A DNA stretch of 64,000 bases from Algorimicrobium hallyeonense (GCF_042657385.1 NZ_JBHSLA010000006.1:151242-215241), one strand, 5' to 3'. Counted from the stretch's first letter, positions 52,929 through 62,602 are shown. The notes: a model not told the origin generated them from the letters alone. Translations and numbers: made by a program.

Positions 52929-55184
52929 ATGATTCCAAAAGTATTTAGAGAGGTCATTGACCTTGGTGATGGCAGAGAAATTTCCATCGAAACAGGAAAA
53001 TTAGCAAAACAAGCTCACGGTAGCGTTGTTGTGCAGTCAGGAAAATGTATGTTATTATGTACAGTTGTTTCCAACTACGAACAAAAAGACCTTAATTTTT
53101 TACCCTTAACGGTAGATTATCGTGAAAAATTTGCTGCTGCAGGTCGTTACCCAGGAGGTTTCTTTAAAAGAGAAGCAAGACCTAGTGATGGCGAAGTATT
53201 AACCATGCGTTTAGTAGATCGTGTTTTACGTCCATTATTCCCAAAAGATTATCATTCTGAAACACAGGTGATGATTCAATTAATGTCTCATGACGAAAAT
53301 GTTATGCCAGACGCTATGGCTGGATTAGCTGCTTCTGCTGCTATTCAATTATCCGATTTACCTTTTGAATGTCCAATCTCTGAAGCACGAGTTGGCCGTA
53401 TTAATGGTGAATTCATTATTAACCCAACATTGGCGCAATTAGCAGAATCTGATATTGACATGATGATTGGTGCTTCTGCTGACTCTGTAATGATGGTGGA
53501 AGGTGAAATGGATGAAATTTCTGAAGAAGAAATGGCAGACGCTATTAAATTTGCCCATGAAGCTATTAAAATCCAATGTGAAGCTCAAGTAAGGTTAGCC
53601 GAAGCATTTGGAAAAAAAGCCGTTCGTGAATATGAACCAGAAAGAACCGATGAAGATTTAGAGAAAAAAGTGTATGACATGGCTTACGATAAAGTGTATG
53701 CTATTGCAAAAGCTGGATCGGCTAAACATGAACGAAGTGATGCATTTCAACAAATAAAAGAAGATATTAAAGCCACATTTTCTGAAGAAGAATTAGAAGA
53801 TTACGGCGGATTAGTATCTGAATATTACCGCAAAGCTGAAAAAGCAGCTATTCGTGATTTAACCTTAAATGAAGGATTGCGTTTAGATGGTAGAAAAACG
53901 GATGAAATTAGACCAATTTGGTGTGAAGTAGATTACTTACCATCTACACACGGTTCTGCTCTTTTTACACGTGGAGAAACACAAGCTTTAGCTACAGTAA
54001 CTTTAGGAACATCTAGAGATGCTAATCAAATAGATATGCCATCGCAAGAAGGTGAAGAGCGTTTCTATTTACATTATAACTTCCCACCATTTTGTACAGG
54101 TGAAGCAAGACCAATTCGTGGAACTTCTCGTAGAGAGGTAGGTCATGGTAACTTGGCGCAACGTGCTTTAAAAGGAATGGTACCAGATGAAAGTCCGTAT
54201 ACAGTGCGTATAGTTTCAGAAGTATTGGAATCTAACGGCTCCTCTTCTATGGCAACTGTTTGTGCAGGAACTATGGCACTAATGGATGCTGGTGTTCAAA
54301 TGATTAAGCCTGTATCTGGTATTGCTATGGGATTAATTTCTGATGCTGCTTCTGGTAAATATGCTGTATTATCTGATATTTTAGGTGATGAAGATCATTT
54401 AGGAGATATGGATTTTAAAGTAACAGGAACTGCAGATGGTATTACTGCTTGCCAAATGGATATTAAAGTAAAAGGTCTTTCTTATGAGATTTTAGTAAAT
54501 GCATTAAAACAAGCTCGTGAAGGCCGTTTACATATTTTAGAAAAACTAGTTGAAACAATTGCTAAACCAAATGCAGAAGTTAAGGAACATGCTCCAACTA
54601 TGGTAACCAGACGTATTCCTAACGAATTCATTGGGGCTTTAATTGGACCTGGTGGAAAAGTGATTCAGGAAATGCAAAAAGAAACCGATACAACCATTGT
54701 TATTAACGAAGATCCTGTAACGGAAGAAGGTATTGTTGAAATATTAGGCGTTGGTAAAAAAGGTATTGATGCGGTTATGGCAAAAATTGATGCTATTCTA
54801 TTCAAACCTACAGTTGGCAGCATATATGAAGTAAAAGTCATTAAAATGTTAGATTTTGGTGCCGTTGTGGAATATACAGATGCACCTGGAAACGAAGTGT
54901 TATTACACGTAAGCGAATTAGCTTGGGAACGTACAGAAAATGTATCTGATGTGGTAAACATGGGCGATGTTTTTGATGTGAAGTATTTCGGGATAGATTC
55001 TAGAACACGTAAAGAAAAAGTATCGCGTAAGGCTATTTTACCAAAACCAGAAGGGTTTGTAGAAAGACCACCAAGAGACGACAAACGTTCAGGTGGACGT
55101 GATAACAGAGGTTCTCGTGACAACAACAGAGGTCGTGATAATCGTCGTGATGACAGAAAACCAAGAGAGGACAAGAAGGGCTAA
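52929..55184 (+). CDS. pnp: Polyribonucleotide nucleotidyltransferase (PNPase)
   Basis: This 751-residue 3'-5' phosphorolytic exonuclease degrades mRNA. It has two RNase PH domains (about 1-220 and 310-540, the second with GEARPIRGTSRREVGHGNLA and MDFKVTGT), a KH domain (IGPGGKVIQEM, about 575-590) and an S1 domain (GSIYEVKVIKMLDFGAVVEY, about 635). The tail after about 710 is rich in Arg, Asp, Gly and Asn (RDNRGSRDNNRGRDNR), an RNA-binding-like low-complexity extension. It follows rpsO and ends at a strong terminator. Confidence 0.97.
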   Translation: MIPKVFREVIDLGDGREISIETGKLAKQAHGSVVVQSGKCMLLCTVVSNYEQKDLNFLPLTVDYREKFAAAGRYPGGFFKREARPSDGEVLTMRLVDRVLRPLFPKDYHSETQVMIQLMSHDENVMPDAMAGLAASAAIQLSDLPFECPISEARVGRINGEFIINPTLAQLAESDIDMMIGASADSVMMVEGEMDEISEEEMADAIKFAHEAIKIQCEAQVRLAEAFGKKAVREYEPERTDEDLEKKVYDMAYDKVYAIAKAGSAKHERSDAFQQIKEDIKATFSEEELEDYGGLVSEYYRKAEKAAIRDLTLNEGLRLDGRKTDEIRPIWCEVDYLPSTHGSALFTRGETQALATVTLGTSRDANQIDMPSQEGEERFYLHYNFPPFCTGEARPIRGTSRREVGHGNLAQRALKGMVPDESPYTVRIVSEVLESNGSSSMATVCAGTMALMDAGVQMIKPVSGIAMGLISDAASGKYAVLSDILGDEDHLGDMDFKVTGTADGITACQMDIKVKGLSYEILVNALKQAREGRLHILEKLVETIAKPNAEVKEHAPTMVTRRIPNEFIGALIGPGGKVIQEMQKETDTTIVINEDPVTEEGIVEILGVGKKGIDAVMAKIDAILFKPTVGSIYEVKVIKMLDFGAVVEYTDAPGNEVLLHVSELAWERTENVSDVVNMGDVFDVKYFGIDSRTRKEKVSRKAILPKPEGFVERPPRDDKRSGGRDNRGSRDNNRGRDNRRDDRKPREDKKG

Positions 55185-55208
55185 TAATTCTTTTTATAAT
55201 CTATATAT

Positions 55209-55244
55209 AAAAGCCTATTCAAATTAATGAATAGGCTTTTTTTT
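55209..55244 (+). terminator. Rho-independent terminator of pnp
   Basis: A perfect 12-bp stem (55209-55220 with 55229-55240) has an 8-nt loop and a T run to 55244. It lies 24 bp after the pnp stop. Confidence 0.93.
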
Positions 55245-55347
55245 ATTTAAAATGTTTACCAAAAGCCAATTGGAGAATGCCATAAATAAAATTATCTTTA
55301 CGTTGTAACACATTTAACCGAACCAAGAAAATAAACAATTTGAAAGT

Positions 55348-55355
55348 TATATTTG
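55348..55355 (+). promoter_or_regulatory. Bacteroidetes -7 promoter element for the ExbD-like gene
   Basis: TATATTTG is a perfect TAnnTTTG match, 79 bp before the start at 55435, in the gap after the pnp terminator. Confidence 0.5.
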
Positions 55356-55434
55356 AGAATGTAGTTTCTATTTTTACCAATTAAAAAATAATTTGAAATA
55401 CCAAAAGTATATTAATCCATTTAAAATACACATT

Positions 55435-55839
55435 ATGAGAAAAAGCATATTATTTATCGTTTTAGCGTTAGTTAGTAATGTCTTCTTTGCACAAGAATCA
55501 AATTCTAGTAATTCTTTCTATATTAATATCTTTATAAATCAGAACAAAGATGCTAGAGTAGAATCTAACCTCGTAACAATGAATGACATTGGAGATGAAG
55601 TAAAAAATCTTATATATAATCATCGGTTCAAAGTAGATGAGAAAATAACTTATAGGATTTATGCCGACAAAGACTTGGATTTAAGTTACATAATGGATAC
55701 TGAACAAAAAATATTAGAAGCATACAGTTATAACGTAAAAAGAGAAAGATATCTTTTAGAAACCGTAAAAATGAATATAGATGGTCCGAATTGGTTAGAA
55801 AAATTAGATGGTTTTGATATTAAACCCAAAAAAGGCTAA
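55435..55839 (+). CDS. Exported protein resembling an ExbD/TolR periplasmic domain
   Basis: This is a 134-residue protein with a signal peptide (about 1-20, ending FFAQ). The mature part runs strand, helix, strand, helix: FYINIFINQNKDARVE, then NDIGDEVKNLIYN, then ITYRIYADKDLDLSYIMDT. That order and the YRIYADKDLDLSYI segment resemble the periplasmic domain of ExbD/TolR, where ADK(D/N) follows the second strand. It lacks the membrane anchor with the essential Asp, so it could not act as a normal ExbD. The ATG at 55435 is chosen because it begins the signal; a TTG at 55393 is less likely. It stands alone. The ExbD link is my inference. Confidence 0.6.
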   Translation: MRKSILFIVLALVSNVFFAQESNSSNSFYINIFINQNKDARVESNLVTMNDIGDEVKNLIYNHRFKVDEKITYRIYADKDLDLSYIMDTEQKILEAYSYNVKRERYLLETVKMNIDGPNWLEKLDGFDIKPKKG

Positions 55840-55909
55840 TTGAGAAATAAAAAACGTGTTACAGCACTATGTATATTAAATGCTTGTTTTAGTATTTAAT
55901 TAATAGGAA

Positions 55910-55965
55910 GTGCATGTTTGCTTTAATCTGATTTTCGGAACGAAAATCCTCTGATACAAATTTGC
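55910..55965. repeat. Structured hairpin repeat, copy 2
   Basis: This has the same architecture as the repeat at 8161-8231: outer arms (TGCA and TTTG against CAAA and TGCA), a conserved internal loop (TTTGCTT, ATCT, CTC) and an inner perfect 8-bp stem at 55930-55948 (GATTTTCG, GAA, CGAAAATC). The loop and closing pair differ from copy 1 in a compensatory way. It lies about 50 bp before a lone accessory gene. Confidence 0.7.
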
Positions 55966-56011
55966 ATTATTCTTAAACATAAACATTGTAGTTGATGCGA
56001 AAAACCTGCAT

Positions 56012-56608
56012 ATGAAAATAATATTTATAGTTATTGGAATTATTATTCTGTTTATACTTTACAGATATTTTGCATTCAAAAAAGAAAGCGCAAAAACTCA
56101 CAAGTTGAGATTTGCTAGAATTAAACCACTTGTCGAAAAATTAGAAAACAAAGAAAAAATAAAAGAAGAAGATGTTTTGAATTATGCGAAAGATAATAAG
56201 ACTCGTGAATTGACTTACCAAATACTATCTAAACATAATAAAACGGAGCTGTTCCCTAAAGAATATTTGACAATTGAAAGTGGTGCAGAAAGCAAAATGG
56301 TCAATTGGCTTGAATTTCCAACTGAATTAGACAAAGTACCTGATGACATAAAACATCTTGAAAAAGTAAAAATAGATTTTGACGGGAATAATGTATATTA
56401 TCACGTCTTTAGGTATATGACAAATAAACCACATTGGGCTGCGGAAAATGGATGGATGCTCGGTGTCGTTGGACCATATTTTGACGATAGTAAACCTTAT
56501 GATTTTCCAGCAGCAACATTTAGCAGATGTAGCAGTAAAGTTGGGGAAATTGACCCGAAAGATGAAGTTAAATGGGTTCACGAAAATATTGCGCTGAAAA
56601 GAAAATAA
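56012..56608 (+). CDS. Lone membrane-anchored protein of unknown function
   Basis: This 198-residue protein has a single N-terminal transmembrane helix (about 2-20), then a Lys/Glu-rich helical region (to about 75) and a C-terminal globular part with several Trp and Tyr (NKPHWAAENGWMLGVVGPY, FSRCSSKVGEIDPKDE). I do not recognise the family. It has no operon partners and is bordered on the left by the structured repeat and on the right by about 196 bp without genes, like the gene at 7654. It is probably an accessory gene. Confidence 0.65.
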   Translation: MKIIFIVIGIIILFILYRYFAFKKESAKTHKLRFARIKPLVEKLENKEKIKEEDVLNYAKDNKTRELTYQILSKHNKTELFPKEYLTIESGAESKMVNWLEFPTELDKVPDDIKHLEKVKIDFDGNNVYYHVFRYMTNKPHWAAENGWMLGVVGPYFDDSKPYDFPAATFSRCSSKVGEIDPKDEVKWVHENIALKRK

Positions 56609-56804
56609 AGCACTTCTTACAACCACACACATATCTTATTGCAAGTTATAACCTAGTAACTTAAATCCTCTCGGATTTTCACTCAACGAAATCATAGCCT
56701 AATCCAATTGGAACCTCATATAAGTTATAGCAATACAAACCCCTTAAATCATGTAGTTTATAAGCCTATTTCCGATTTGGAAGTAAAACCAATGTGGAAT
56801 TAAA

Positions 56805-59021
56805 CTAGGATTCAGAAGAATATTTTCGGATCATCTGCAATAGTTTTCGCGTATCAAAAGGTTTGGCAATAATATCATCTATTCCGGATGCTATTGCCGT
56901 ATCATAGACTTCTTCTCTTTCAAAAGCTGTTAGAGCAATTATTGGAATGGCAATTCCTTGTTCTCTAATAAGCTTTGTGGTTTCATAACCGTTAATTTTT
57001 GGCATATTGATGTCCATTAATATAGCATCATAAGTGGTGTTCTTTAACAGTTCCAAAGCCATAAAACCATCATCGGCAATTTCACATGTATAATTATTAT
57101 TTTCCAAAAGCTTTTTAGTAACCATTTGGTTTATCTTATTATCTTCCACCAAAAGTACTTTTAAACCAAACTCATCCAATAAGGGATTATCCGTTTTATT
57201 TATGGGCTTTTCTTGGCTGTCCTTTTCATACGCCAACGGAATTGTAAATTCAACCGACGTACCAATGTTTTCTTCACTTTGTAATGAAATGGTTCCTTTA
57301 AATAATGTTACCAAATTTTTAACGATACTTAAGCCTATTCCTGTACCTTGATAATCATCCTCTTTTCTATTAATCTGGACAAATTTCTCGAAAATTTTAT
57401 CTTGATATTCTAATGGAATTCCAACACCTGTATCTGAAATTGTAAAGCAAATATAAACTAAATGTGCCTCTTGGCTTTCCAACTTTGCTGTAATGGTAAC
57501 CGTACCATCGGTAGTAAACTTTAAAGAATTACTTACTAAATTAATAATAATTTGAGATAATCGGATAGAATCTCCTAAAACAAATTGTGGTATTTTAGAG
57601 TCCACCTCGACCACAATTTTATTGCGGTGTTTTTTGGCAATTACCATAAGTGAATCCTTAATGGTATATAGCTTTTCTTCAATATCAAACAGGTTATTAT
57701 CCAAAACCACCCTATTTTCTTCAAATTTATGAACCTTTAAAACATCATTAACTAATGCTAAAAGGTAATTAGCAGAAAATTTAAGTGCTTTTAAATGCGG
57801 GCTGTTTTCTAGTTCTTTGTGCTCGGTTTCAATAATATCTGTAATCCCAATAACGCCATAAAGTGGCGTGCGTAATTCGTGGCTAATGGTAGAAACAAAC
57901 TGCGTTTTTAAAAGCGTGGCTTCTTCAGCTTTTTCTTTGGCTACCAATAAAGCCTCGTTGGCATGTGTTAATTCTTCATTAGTAATTTGTCGTATTTTAT
58001 TCAATTTAAATTGATAATACAGCAATAATAGTGTGGCTAAAAAAACGACAATTACTAAAATAGATAGCAATTTTAGATTATTAAATTTTTGATCTTGAAT
58101 TTCTTTTTCGGCCTCTACTTTAACCAACCTACTTTTAACCTCTTCTTTCTCAATTTTTTGTCTTAACAGTCTAATGTTTTCATTCTGTTCTAAATCTTGT
58201 AGTACTTTTTGTAAGGAGTCTGATTTATGAGCAAATTTTTCAGACTTATCAATGGCATTGGTTTTTTTGTAAAAACCCGTTAGCAATTTATAAATTTCTA
58301 ATTCGTGCGAATTAGGGAAGTTTTTGGCTTTTTGAAGACAAATTTCATAGGCTTTTAAATAATTTTCTTCTGCTAAAGCATAGAATTTGTGCCATTCATG
58401 GTAGTTTCCTGTTAAGTAATAATAATAGTATTTTAGCTCGCTTTCCGTTTTAAATTCATGTAAATGCGGCTTTATTTCAAGTAATAAGGCTTGAGCTTCT
58501 TCATAACTTTCAATGCTAATATACGTAGTTGCCAAATTTACAAGGTTGTATAAATATTCAACCTTGCTTATATTTTCAGAGTGATTTATTGCCTTTAAAT
58601 AATATTTTATTCCGGTTTCAGCGTCCTTTTTATTAAAAGCGTATAAATTACCAAGGTTGCTATAAACCCAACTTAAAATTGTGTCATTTTGTATCTTGGT
58701 TGCGTAAATGAGCGATTTATTAAAATAGTCAATAGCATTGCCATCATCAGCTACTTGGGAGAAATTTAAACCTATTAAGTTATAAGTTATGGCTATCTGT
58801 CTATTGTCATTATGCTTAAGTGCTAAAGAAAGTGCCTTTTTAGCTTTTTCTAAAGATTTATCATATTCAGAAGAATTAAAAAACACTCTTGAAGAGTCAA
58901 TAAATCTAGTAATTTCTTTATCTACACCTTTTTTTTCGTTGTTTAATTCTTGGCCAAAAGAAAAAGACAAATTAAAAATAAATGAAAATATTAAGAATAT
59001 ATTTTTAGTAGTTGGAATCAT
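56805..59021 (-). CDS. Hybrid sensor histidine kinase with exported TPR domain
   Basis: This 738-residue protein starts with a signal (about 1-22, ending SFGQ), then a periplasmic TPR region (about 30-300), a coiled stretch, one transmembrane helix (about 330-350), HisKA (H-box FVSTISHELRTPLYG), HATPase_c (N-box NLVSNSLKF, G-boxes DTGVGIP and GTGIGLSIV) and a C-terminal receiver (VLLVEDN, phospho-Asp in LMDINMP, KPFD). No DNA-binding domain. I chose the ATG at 59021 because it begins the signal; 59153 would add 44 residues containing another hydrophobic run. No partner regulator is adjacent. The signal sensed is unknown. Confidence 0.88.
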   Translation of the reverse strand: MIPTTKNIFLIFSFIFNLSFSFGQELNNEKKGVDKEITRFIDSSRVFFNSSEYDKSLEKAKKALSLALKHNDNRQIAITYNLIGLNFSQVADDGNAIDYFNKSLIYATKIQNDTILSWVYSNLGNLYAFNKKDAETGIKYYLKAINHSENISKVEYLYNLVNLATTYISIESYEEAQALLLEIKPHLHEFKTESELKYYYYYLTGNYHEWHKFYALAEENYLKAYEICLQKAKNFPNSHELEIYKLLTGFYKKTNAIDKSEKFAHKSDSLQKVLQDLEQNENIRLLRQKIEKEEVKSRLVKVEAEKEIQDQKFNNLKLLSILVIVVFLATLLLLYYQFKLNKIRQITNEELTHANEALLVAKEKAEEATLLKTQFVSTISHELRTPLYGVIGITDIIETEHKELENSPHLKALKFSANYLLALVNDVLKVHKFEENRVVLDNNLFDIEEKLYTIKDSLMVIAKKHRNKIVVEVDSKIPQFVLGDSIRLSQIIINLVSNSLKFTTDGTVTITAKLESQEAHLVYICFTISDTGVGIPLEYQDKIFEKFVQINRKEDDYQGTGIGLSIVKNLVTLFKGTISLQSEENIGTSVEFTIPLAYEKDSQEKPINKTDNPLLDEFGLKVLLVEDNKINQMVTKKLLENNNYTCEIADDGFMALELLKNTTYDAILMDINMPKINGYETTKLIREQGIAIPIIALTAFEREEVYDTAIASGIDDIIAKPFDTRKLLQMIRKYSSES

Positions 59022-59260
59022 TTCTAATCCTAATTTGGGACTTATAAAATAAAGCTTTTTTTCAGATAAAACGTCGTTAAAATCCGATAAAAGTAAATAT
59101 TCAGTTAGAAATAGACAGAAAATAAAAATATATTTTGCTGCTTTTGGTTCCAACCTGCTAAAACGCCGTTTTTTTCTTAAAAAAATACTAAAAAGGGTCT
59201 AAAGTTAATTTCTGGTCGTACATACCTAAAAGACATTAATTTTAAACAACCCCAAAATAC

Positions 59261-60697
59261 ATGGCCCAAAAAAGTACACGCTCGTCAAAATCATTACATA
59301 CCAAAATAACAAACCTTCAAAAATTAAAAGCTTTTTTAAGCCAAACATTTATTGGAAGTGATAAAACCCAAAACGTTTATAATAGGATTACATTAATTAG
59401 CACGTTGGTGTTTATTGCTATGGGTGTTTATTTATTTACCGTTTTTCATAATGATTTTGAGCAATTTAATGCAGACCGTAGAAGCTCCATTATTGGTTTA
59501 ACATTTATGATTACAGCCGGAATTCTATTTATATTTAAAGTCTTTTATGTCATTTTTATGGCATATAATTATTTTAAGTATCGCGCTGTGGAATCTGTTT
59601 CGGATGAAGAATTACCAACAGTTACCATAATCGTTCCTGCCTATAACGAAGGCAAACAAGTTTGGGATACCTTAATGAGTTTGTCTAAAAGTGATTATCC
59701 CCAAGATAAAATACAGCTTTTAGCTATTGATGATGGGAGTTTAGATGATACTTGGGATTGGATGGTGGATGCCAAAAAACAGCTTGGAAACCGATTAGAA
59801 ATCCTTCAACAACCAGAAAATAAAGGAAAACGTCATGCTTTATATCGTGGGTTTAATTTAGGTACTGGTGCTATTTTTGTAACTGTGGACAGTGATTCTG
59901 TTGTAGACCAAAACACCTTACGTAATTTGGTTAGTCCGTTTATAACCGATGAAAATTGTGGTGCAGTAGCTGGTAATATTCGTGTTTTGAATAATAAAAA
60001 AGCCATGCTTCCAAAAATGCTGGATGTGAGTTTTGTAATGAGTTTTGAATTTGTCCGTTCTGCCGAAAGCAAGTTAAATTCCGTTTTATGTACACCTGGC
60101 GCATTGGCTGCTTATAGAAACACAGCTGTTTTTAAGTGTTTGCCCGATTGGATTAACCAAACATTTATGGGACAACCGTCAGACATTGGCGAAGATCGTG
60201 CCATGACGAATATGATACTAAAACAAGGTAAGCATGTACTATTTCAGCGAAATGCTGTTGCGTATACAAATGTTCCCGAAGAATATCCTGGGTTATATAA
60301 AATGTTTATAAGATGGGGACGCAGTAACGTGCGCGAAAATATTAATATGGCAAAATATGTGTTCACCAATTTTAAAAATGAAAGTAAGTTTGGAACGCGA
60401 CTGTTATTTATTAGTCAATTCTCTAGAATTATCATGACATATCCATTCGTGCTATTTATGTTATTCTTTGTTTTAATGCACCCTTTATTATTTTTGGGTT
60501 CTACCCTATTAAGTATTTTAGTAACCTCAACATTTTCGGTTTTATTTTATGCACATCGCTACGAAATAAAAGAATCTTTTTGGGCATATACCTATAGCAT
60601 TCTTTATACATTTGGTCTGTTTTGGATAGCACCTTATGCTATTGCAACAGCAAGTAGACGTGGTTGGTTAACACGCGGATTAGCAGAAAAAAAATAA
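59261..60697 (+). CDS. Family 2 glycosyltransferase (processive, membrane-bound)
   Basis: This is a 478-residue membrane glycosyltransferase with two helices at about 45-65 and 80-105, a GT-A catalytic domain (PAYNEGK, IDDGSLDDT, DSDSVV, GEDRAMTN and RWGRSNVREN in place of QxxRW), and two or more C-terminal helices. This layout is that of cellulose, hyaluronan and poly-GlcNAc synthases. It probably makes or extends a surface polysaccharide from a nucleotide sugar, but the sugar is not known. No other polysaccharide gene is next to it. It ends with a terminator. Confidence 0.88.
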   Translation: MAQKSTRSSKSLHTKITNLQKLKAFLSQTFIGSDKTQNVYNRITLISTLVFIAMGVYLFTVFHNDFEQFNADRRSSIIGLTFMITAGILFIFKVFYVIFMAYNYFKYRAVESVSDEELPTVTIIVPAYNEGKQVWDTLMSLSKSDYPQDKIQLLAIDDGSLDDTWDWMVDAKKQLGNRLEILQQPENKGKRHALYRGFNLGTGAIFVTVDSDSVVDQNTLRNLVSPFITDENCGAVAGNIRVLNNKKAMLPKMLDVSFVMSFEFVRSAESKLNSVLCTPGALAAYRNTAVFKCLPDWINQTFMGQPSDIGEDRAMTNMILKQGKHVLFQRNAVAYTNVPEEYPGLYKMFIRWGRSNVRENINMAKYVFTNFKNESKFGTRLLFISQFSRIIMTYPFVLFMLFFVLMHPLLFLGSTLLSILVTSTFSVLFYAHRYEIKESFWAYTYSILYTFGLFWIAPYAIATASRRGWLTRGLAEKK

Positions 60698-61003
60698 TAG
60701 ATTCTAGATTAAAAACATCAAGCCTTACAAGAAATTGTAGGGCTTTTTTTTGCACAGCCTAGTGGTCCCTTGATCAAAAACCAGTGAATTCCCGACAGCC
60801 TGTCACCTTTTTGTCAGTTTCAACAAAATTACAAAATACATATTTCGCAACAAATGTTTGGTTTTTTTATGAATTCACTAAACATTACCCCTAAAACACA
60901 TGTATATAGGATTTTTTAAAATTAACTTTATTATTCGGGTCTTCCGTATAGTCCTTGTACACTATACACCAATTAATAATGATAATCAACACCTTACAAA
61001 AAC
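60698..61003. other. 306-bp intergenic region before proC
   Basis: It contains the terminator of the glycosyltransferase gene (60721-60751) and, apart from that, no open reading frame, RNA gene or promoter with a good match. An imperfect inverted repeat (AATGTTTGG near 60852 and CTAAACATT near 60879) could be an operator for the proline genes, but the evidence is slight. A 7-of-8 match to the -7 element (TAACTTTA) is at 60923-60930. Confidence 0.4.
60721..60751 (+). terminator. Rho-independent terminator of the glycosyltransferase gene
   Basis: A 10-bp stem (60721-60730 with 60735-60744, one G-U pair) has a GAAA loop and a run of eight T. It lies 24 bp after the stop codon. Confidence 0.9.
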
Positions 61004-61810
61004 ATGAAAGTATTAGTAATTGGAGCAGGAAATATGGGATTAACGTATTCCGAAGGTATGGCGGCATCGTCTCTTTTAGGAAAACACAATCTGAAGATAT
61101 ATGATACGGATCCTAAAAAAATTACAAGATTAAATAAAGAACCACATTTTGATGTTTACGATAATTTAGAAGATTGTTTACCAATAGCAGATATTGTATT
61201 TCTTGCCGTAAAACCTTACCACATTGAGGACTTATTTAAAACCATGGCATCACAAATTAACGATCAGCAAATATTTGTATCACTAATGGCTGGTGTAACT
61301 ATAGACACGATTAAAACCCAACTCGGTGCAACTAAAGTAGTACGGGCTATGCCAAATTTACCAGCAAAAGTTGGAAAAGGTGTTACATCTTATACCGAAT
61401 CTCCTGAAGTTTCTAAAGTAGAACTGATTATGGTTCGGAATTTACTAGATACGACAGGAACCTCCATACATGTGGATACAGAAAATTTCATTGATGCCTC
61501 AACCGGTATTTCAGGAAGTGGACCAGCTTATGTGTTCTACTTTATGCAATCTATGCTGGATGCTGCTTTAAAAATGGGCTTCTCCGCTTATGATTCTAAA
61601 GTACTAGTAAGCAACACCTTTGAAGGTGCTATTGAATTATTTAATCAATCAGATATTTCACCAGAAACATGGATTAACCGTGTAGCTAGTAAAGGTGGAA
61701 CCACACAAGCAGCCATAGACTCTATGGACGATAATAATGTAAAACAGCTTATTGAAGATGCCGCTTATGCCGCATTTGATAGAGCAATAGAATTAGGAAA
61801 AGAAAAATAA
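61004..61810 (+). CDS. proC: Pyrroline-5-carboxylate reductase
   Basis: This 268-residue enzyme makes the last step of proline synthesis. The N-terminal Rossmann motif is GAGNMG (7-12), followed by FLAVKPY and MAGVTI, and the family signature runs through SGSGPAYVFYF to SKGGTTQAAI in the helical C-terminal domain. Length fits the family. It is the first gene of proC-proB-proA and is followed 1 bp later by proB. Confidence 0.97.
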   Translation: MKVLVIGAGNMGLTYSEGMAASSLLGKHNLKIYDTDPKKITRLNKEPHFDVYDNLEDCLPIADIVFLAVKPYHIEDLFKTMASQINDQQIFVSLMAGVTIDTIKTQLGATKVVRAMPNLPAKVGKGVTSYTESPEVSKVELIMVRNLLDTTGTSIHVDTENFIDASTGISGSGPAYVFYFMQSMLDAALKMGFSAYDSKVLVSNTFEGAIELFNQSDISPETWINRVASKGGTTQAAIDSMDDNNVKQLIEDAAYAAFDRAIELGKEK

Positions 61811-61811
61811 A

Positions 61812-62591
61812 ATGATGGACGACGACATTAAGCGCGTAGTAGTAAAAGTAGGAACAAACGTATTAACCAATAAGGACAACCGAATTTTAGGACCTGTTTT
61901 AAGAGAATTGGTTCGCCAGATAGCTGTGCTTTATGAGCGCGATGTTATGGTAGTTCTAGTTTCTTCAGGTTCGGCAATTGCTGGAAAAGAGGTTCTAGGT
62001 AAAATGAGTCTCACGGATAAATCTATTAGACGCCAAGTTTATTCGGCCGTTGGTCAACCCAGAATGATGCGTCATTATTATAGCCTTTTCCATGACTATG
62101 GTATGCGCTGTGCACAAGTTTTAGCAACAAAACGCGATTTTGACCCTGGCAAACACCGTGAAAATATGATTAATTGTTATGAAGGCCTATTATCTGAAGG
62201 TATTGTGCCAATTGCCAATGAAGATGATGCCGTTTCCATAACCATGTCTATGTTTACAGATAATGATGAGTTGGCTAGTTTGGTAGCAGAATTAATTGAT
62301 GCAGACCGTTTAATAATATTATCAGATACGGACGGCCTTTACACTGGGCATCCAGATGATGAAGATTCCATAAAGATTAATGAGGTTTCGTTTAATCAAA
62401 ATGTGGAACAATACGTAAAAGCTTCAGGTAAAAAAGAAGGCGAAGGTCGTGGTGGTATGGCATCCAAATTACGAATTGCAAAAGGCACAGCACAAAAGGA
62501 TATTCCAACATATATTGCCAATGGAAAACGAGCAAACGTAATTGTTGATATTCTTGACAACAAGGAAGTAGGAACCAAATTTATTCACTAA
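61812..62591 (+). CDS. proB: Glutamate 5-kinase lacking the PUA domain
   Basis: This is a 259-residue amino-acid-kinase-fold enzyme that phosphorylates glutamate in the first step of proline synthesis. Blocks VVVKVGTNVL, VSSGSAIAGKEV, PIANEDDAVS, FTDNDELASLVA, ILSDTDGLYTGHP and GRGGMASKL are present. It stops where the E. coli protein (367 residues) continues into a C-terminal PUA domain, so only the catalytic domain is encoded. Either of the two adjacent ATGs (61812 or 61815) could start. The PUA domain takes part in proline feedback in some enzymes, so regulation may differ. Confidence 0.96.
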   Translation: MMDDDIKRVVVKVGTNVLTNKDNRILGPVLRELVRQIAVLYERDVMVVLVSSGSAIAGKEVLGKMSLTDKSIRRQVYSAVGQPRMMRHYYSLFHDYGMRCAQVLATKRDFDPGKHRENMINCYEGLLSEGIVPIANEDDAVSITMSMFTDNDELASLVAELIDADRLIILSDTDGLYTGHPDDEDSIKINEVSFNQNVEQYVKASGKKEGEGRGGMASKLRIAKGTAQKDIPTYIANGKRANVIVDILDNKEVGTKFIH

Positions 62592-62602
62592 AAACAAGAC
62601 AC

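Noticed and set aside
54665..55174. A 169-codon open frame on the minus strand inside pnp
   Set aside because: It is the mirror of the well-supported pnp coding strand, has Ser/Leu/Pro-rich shadow composition and no start context.
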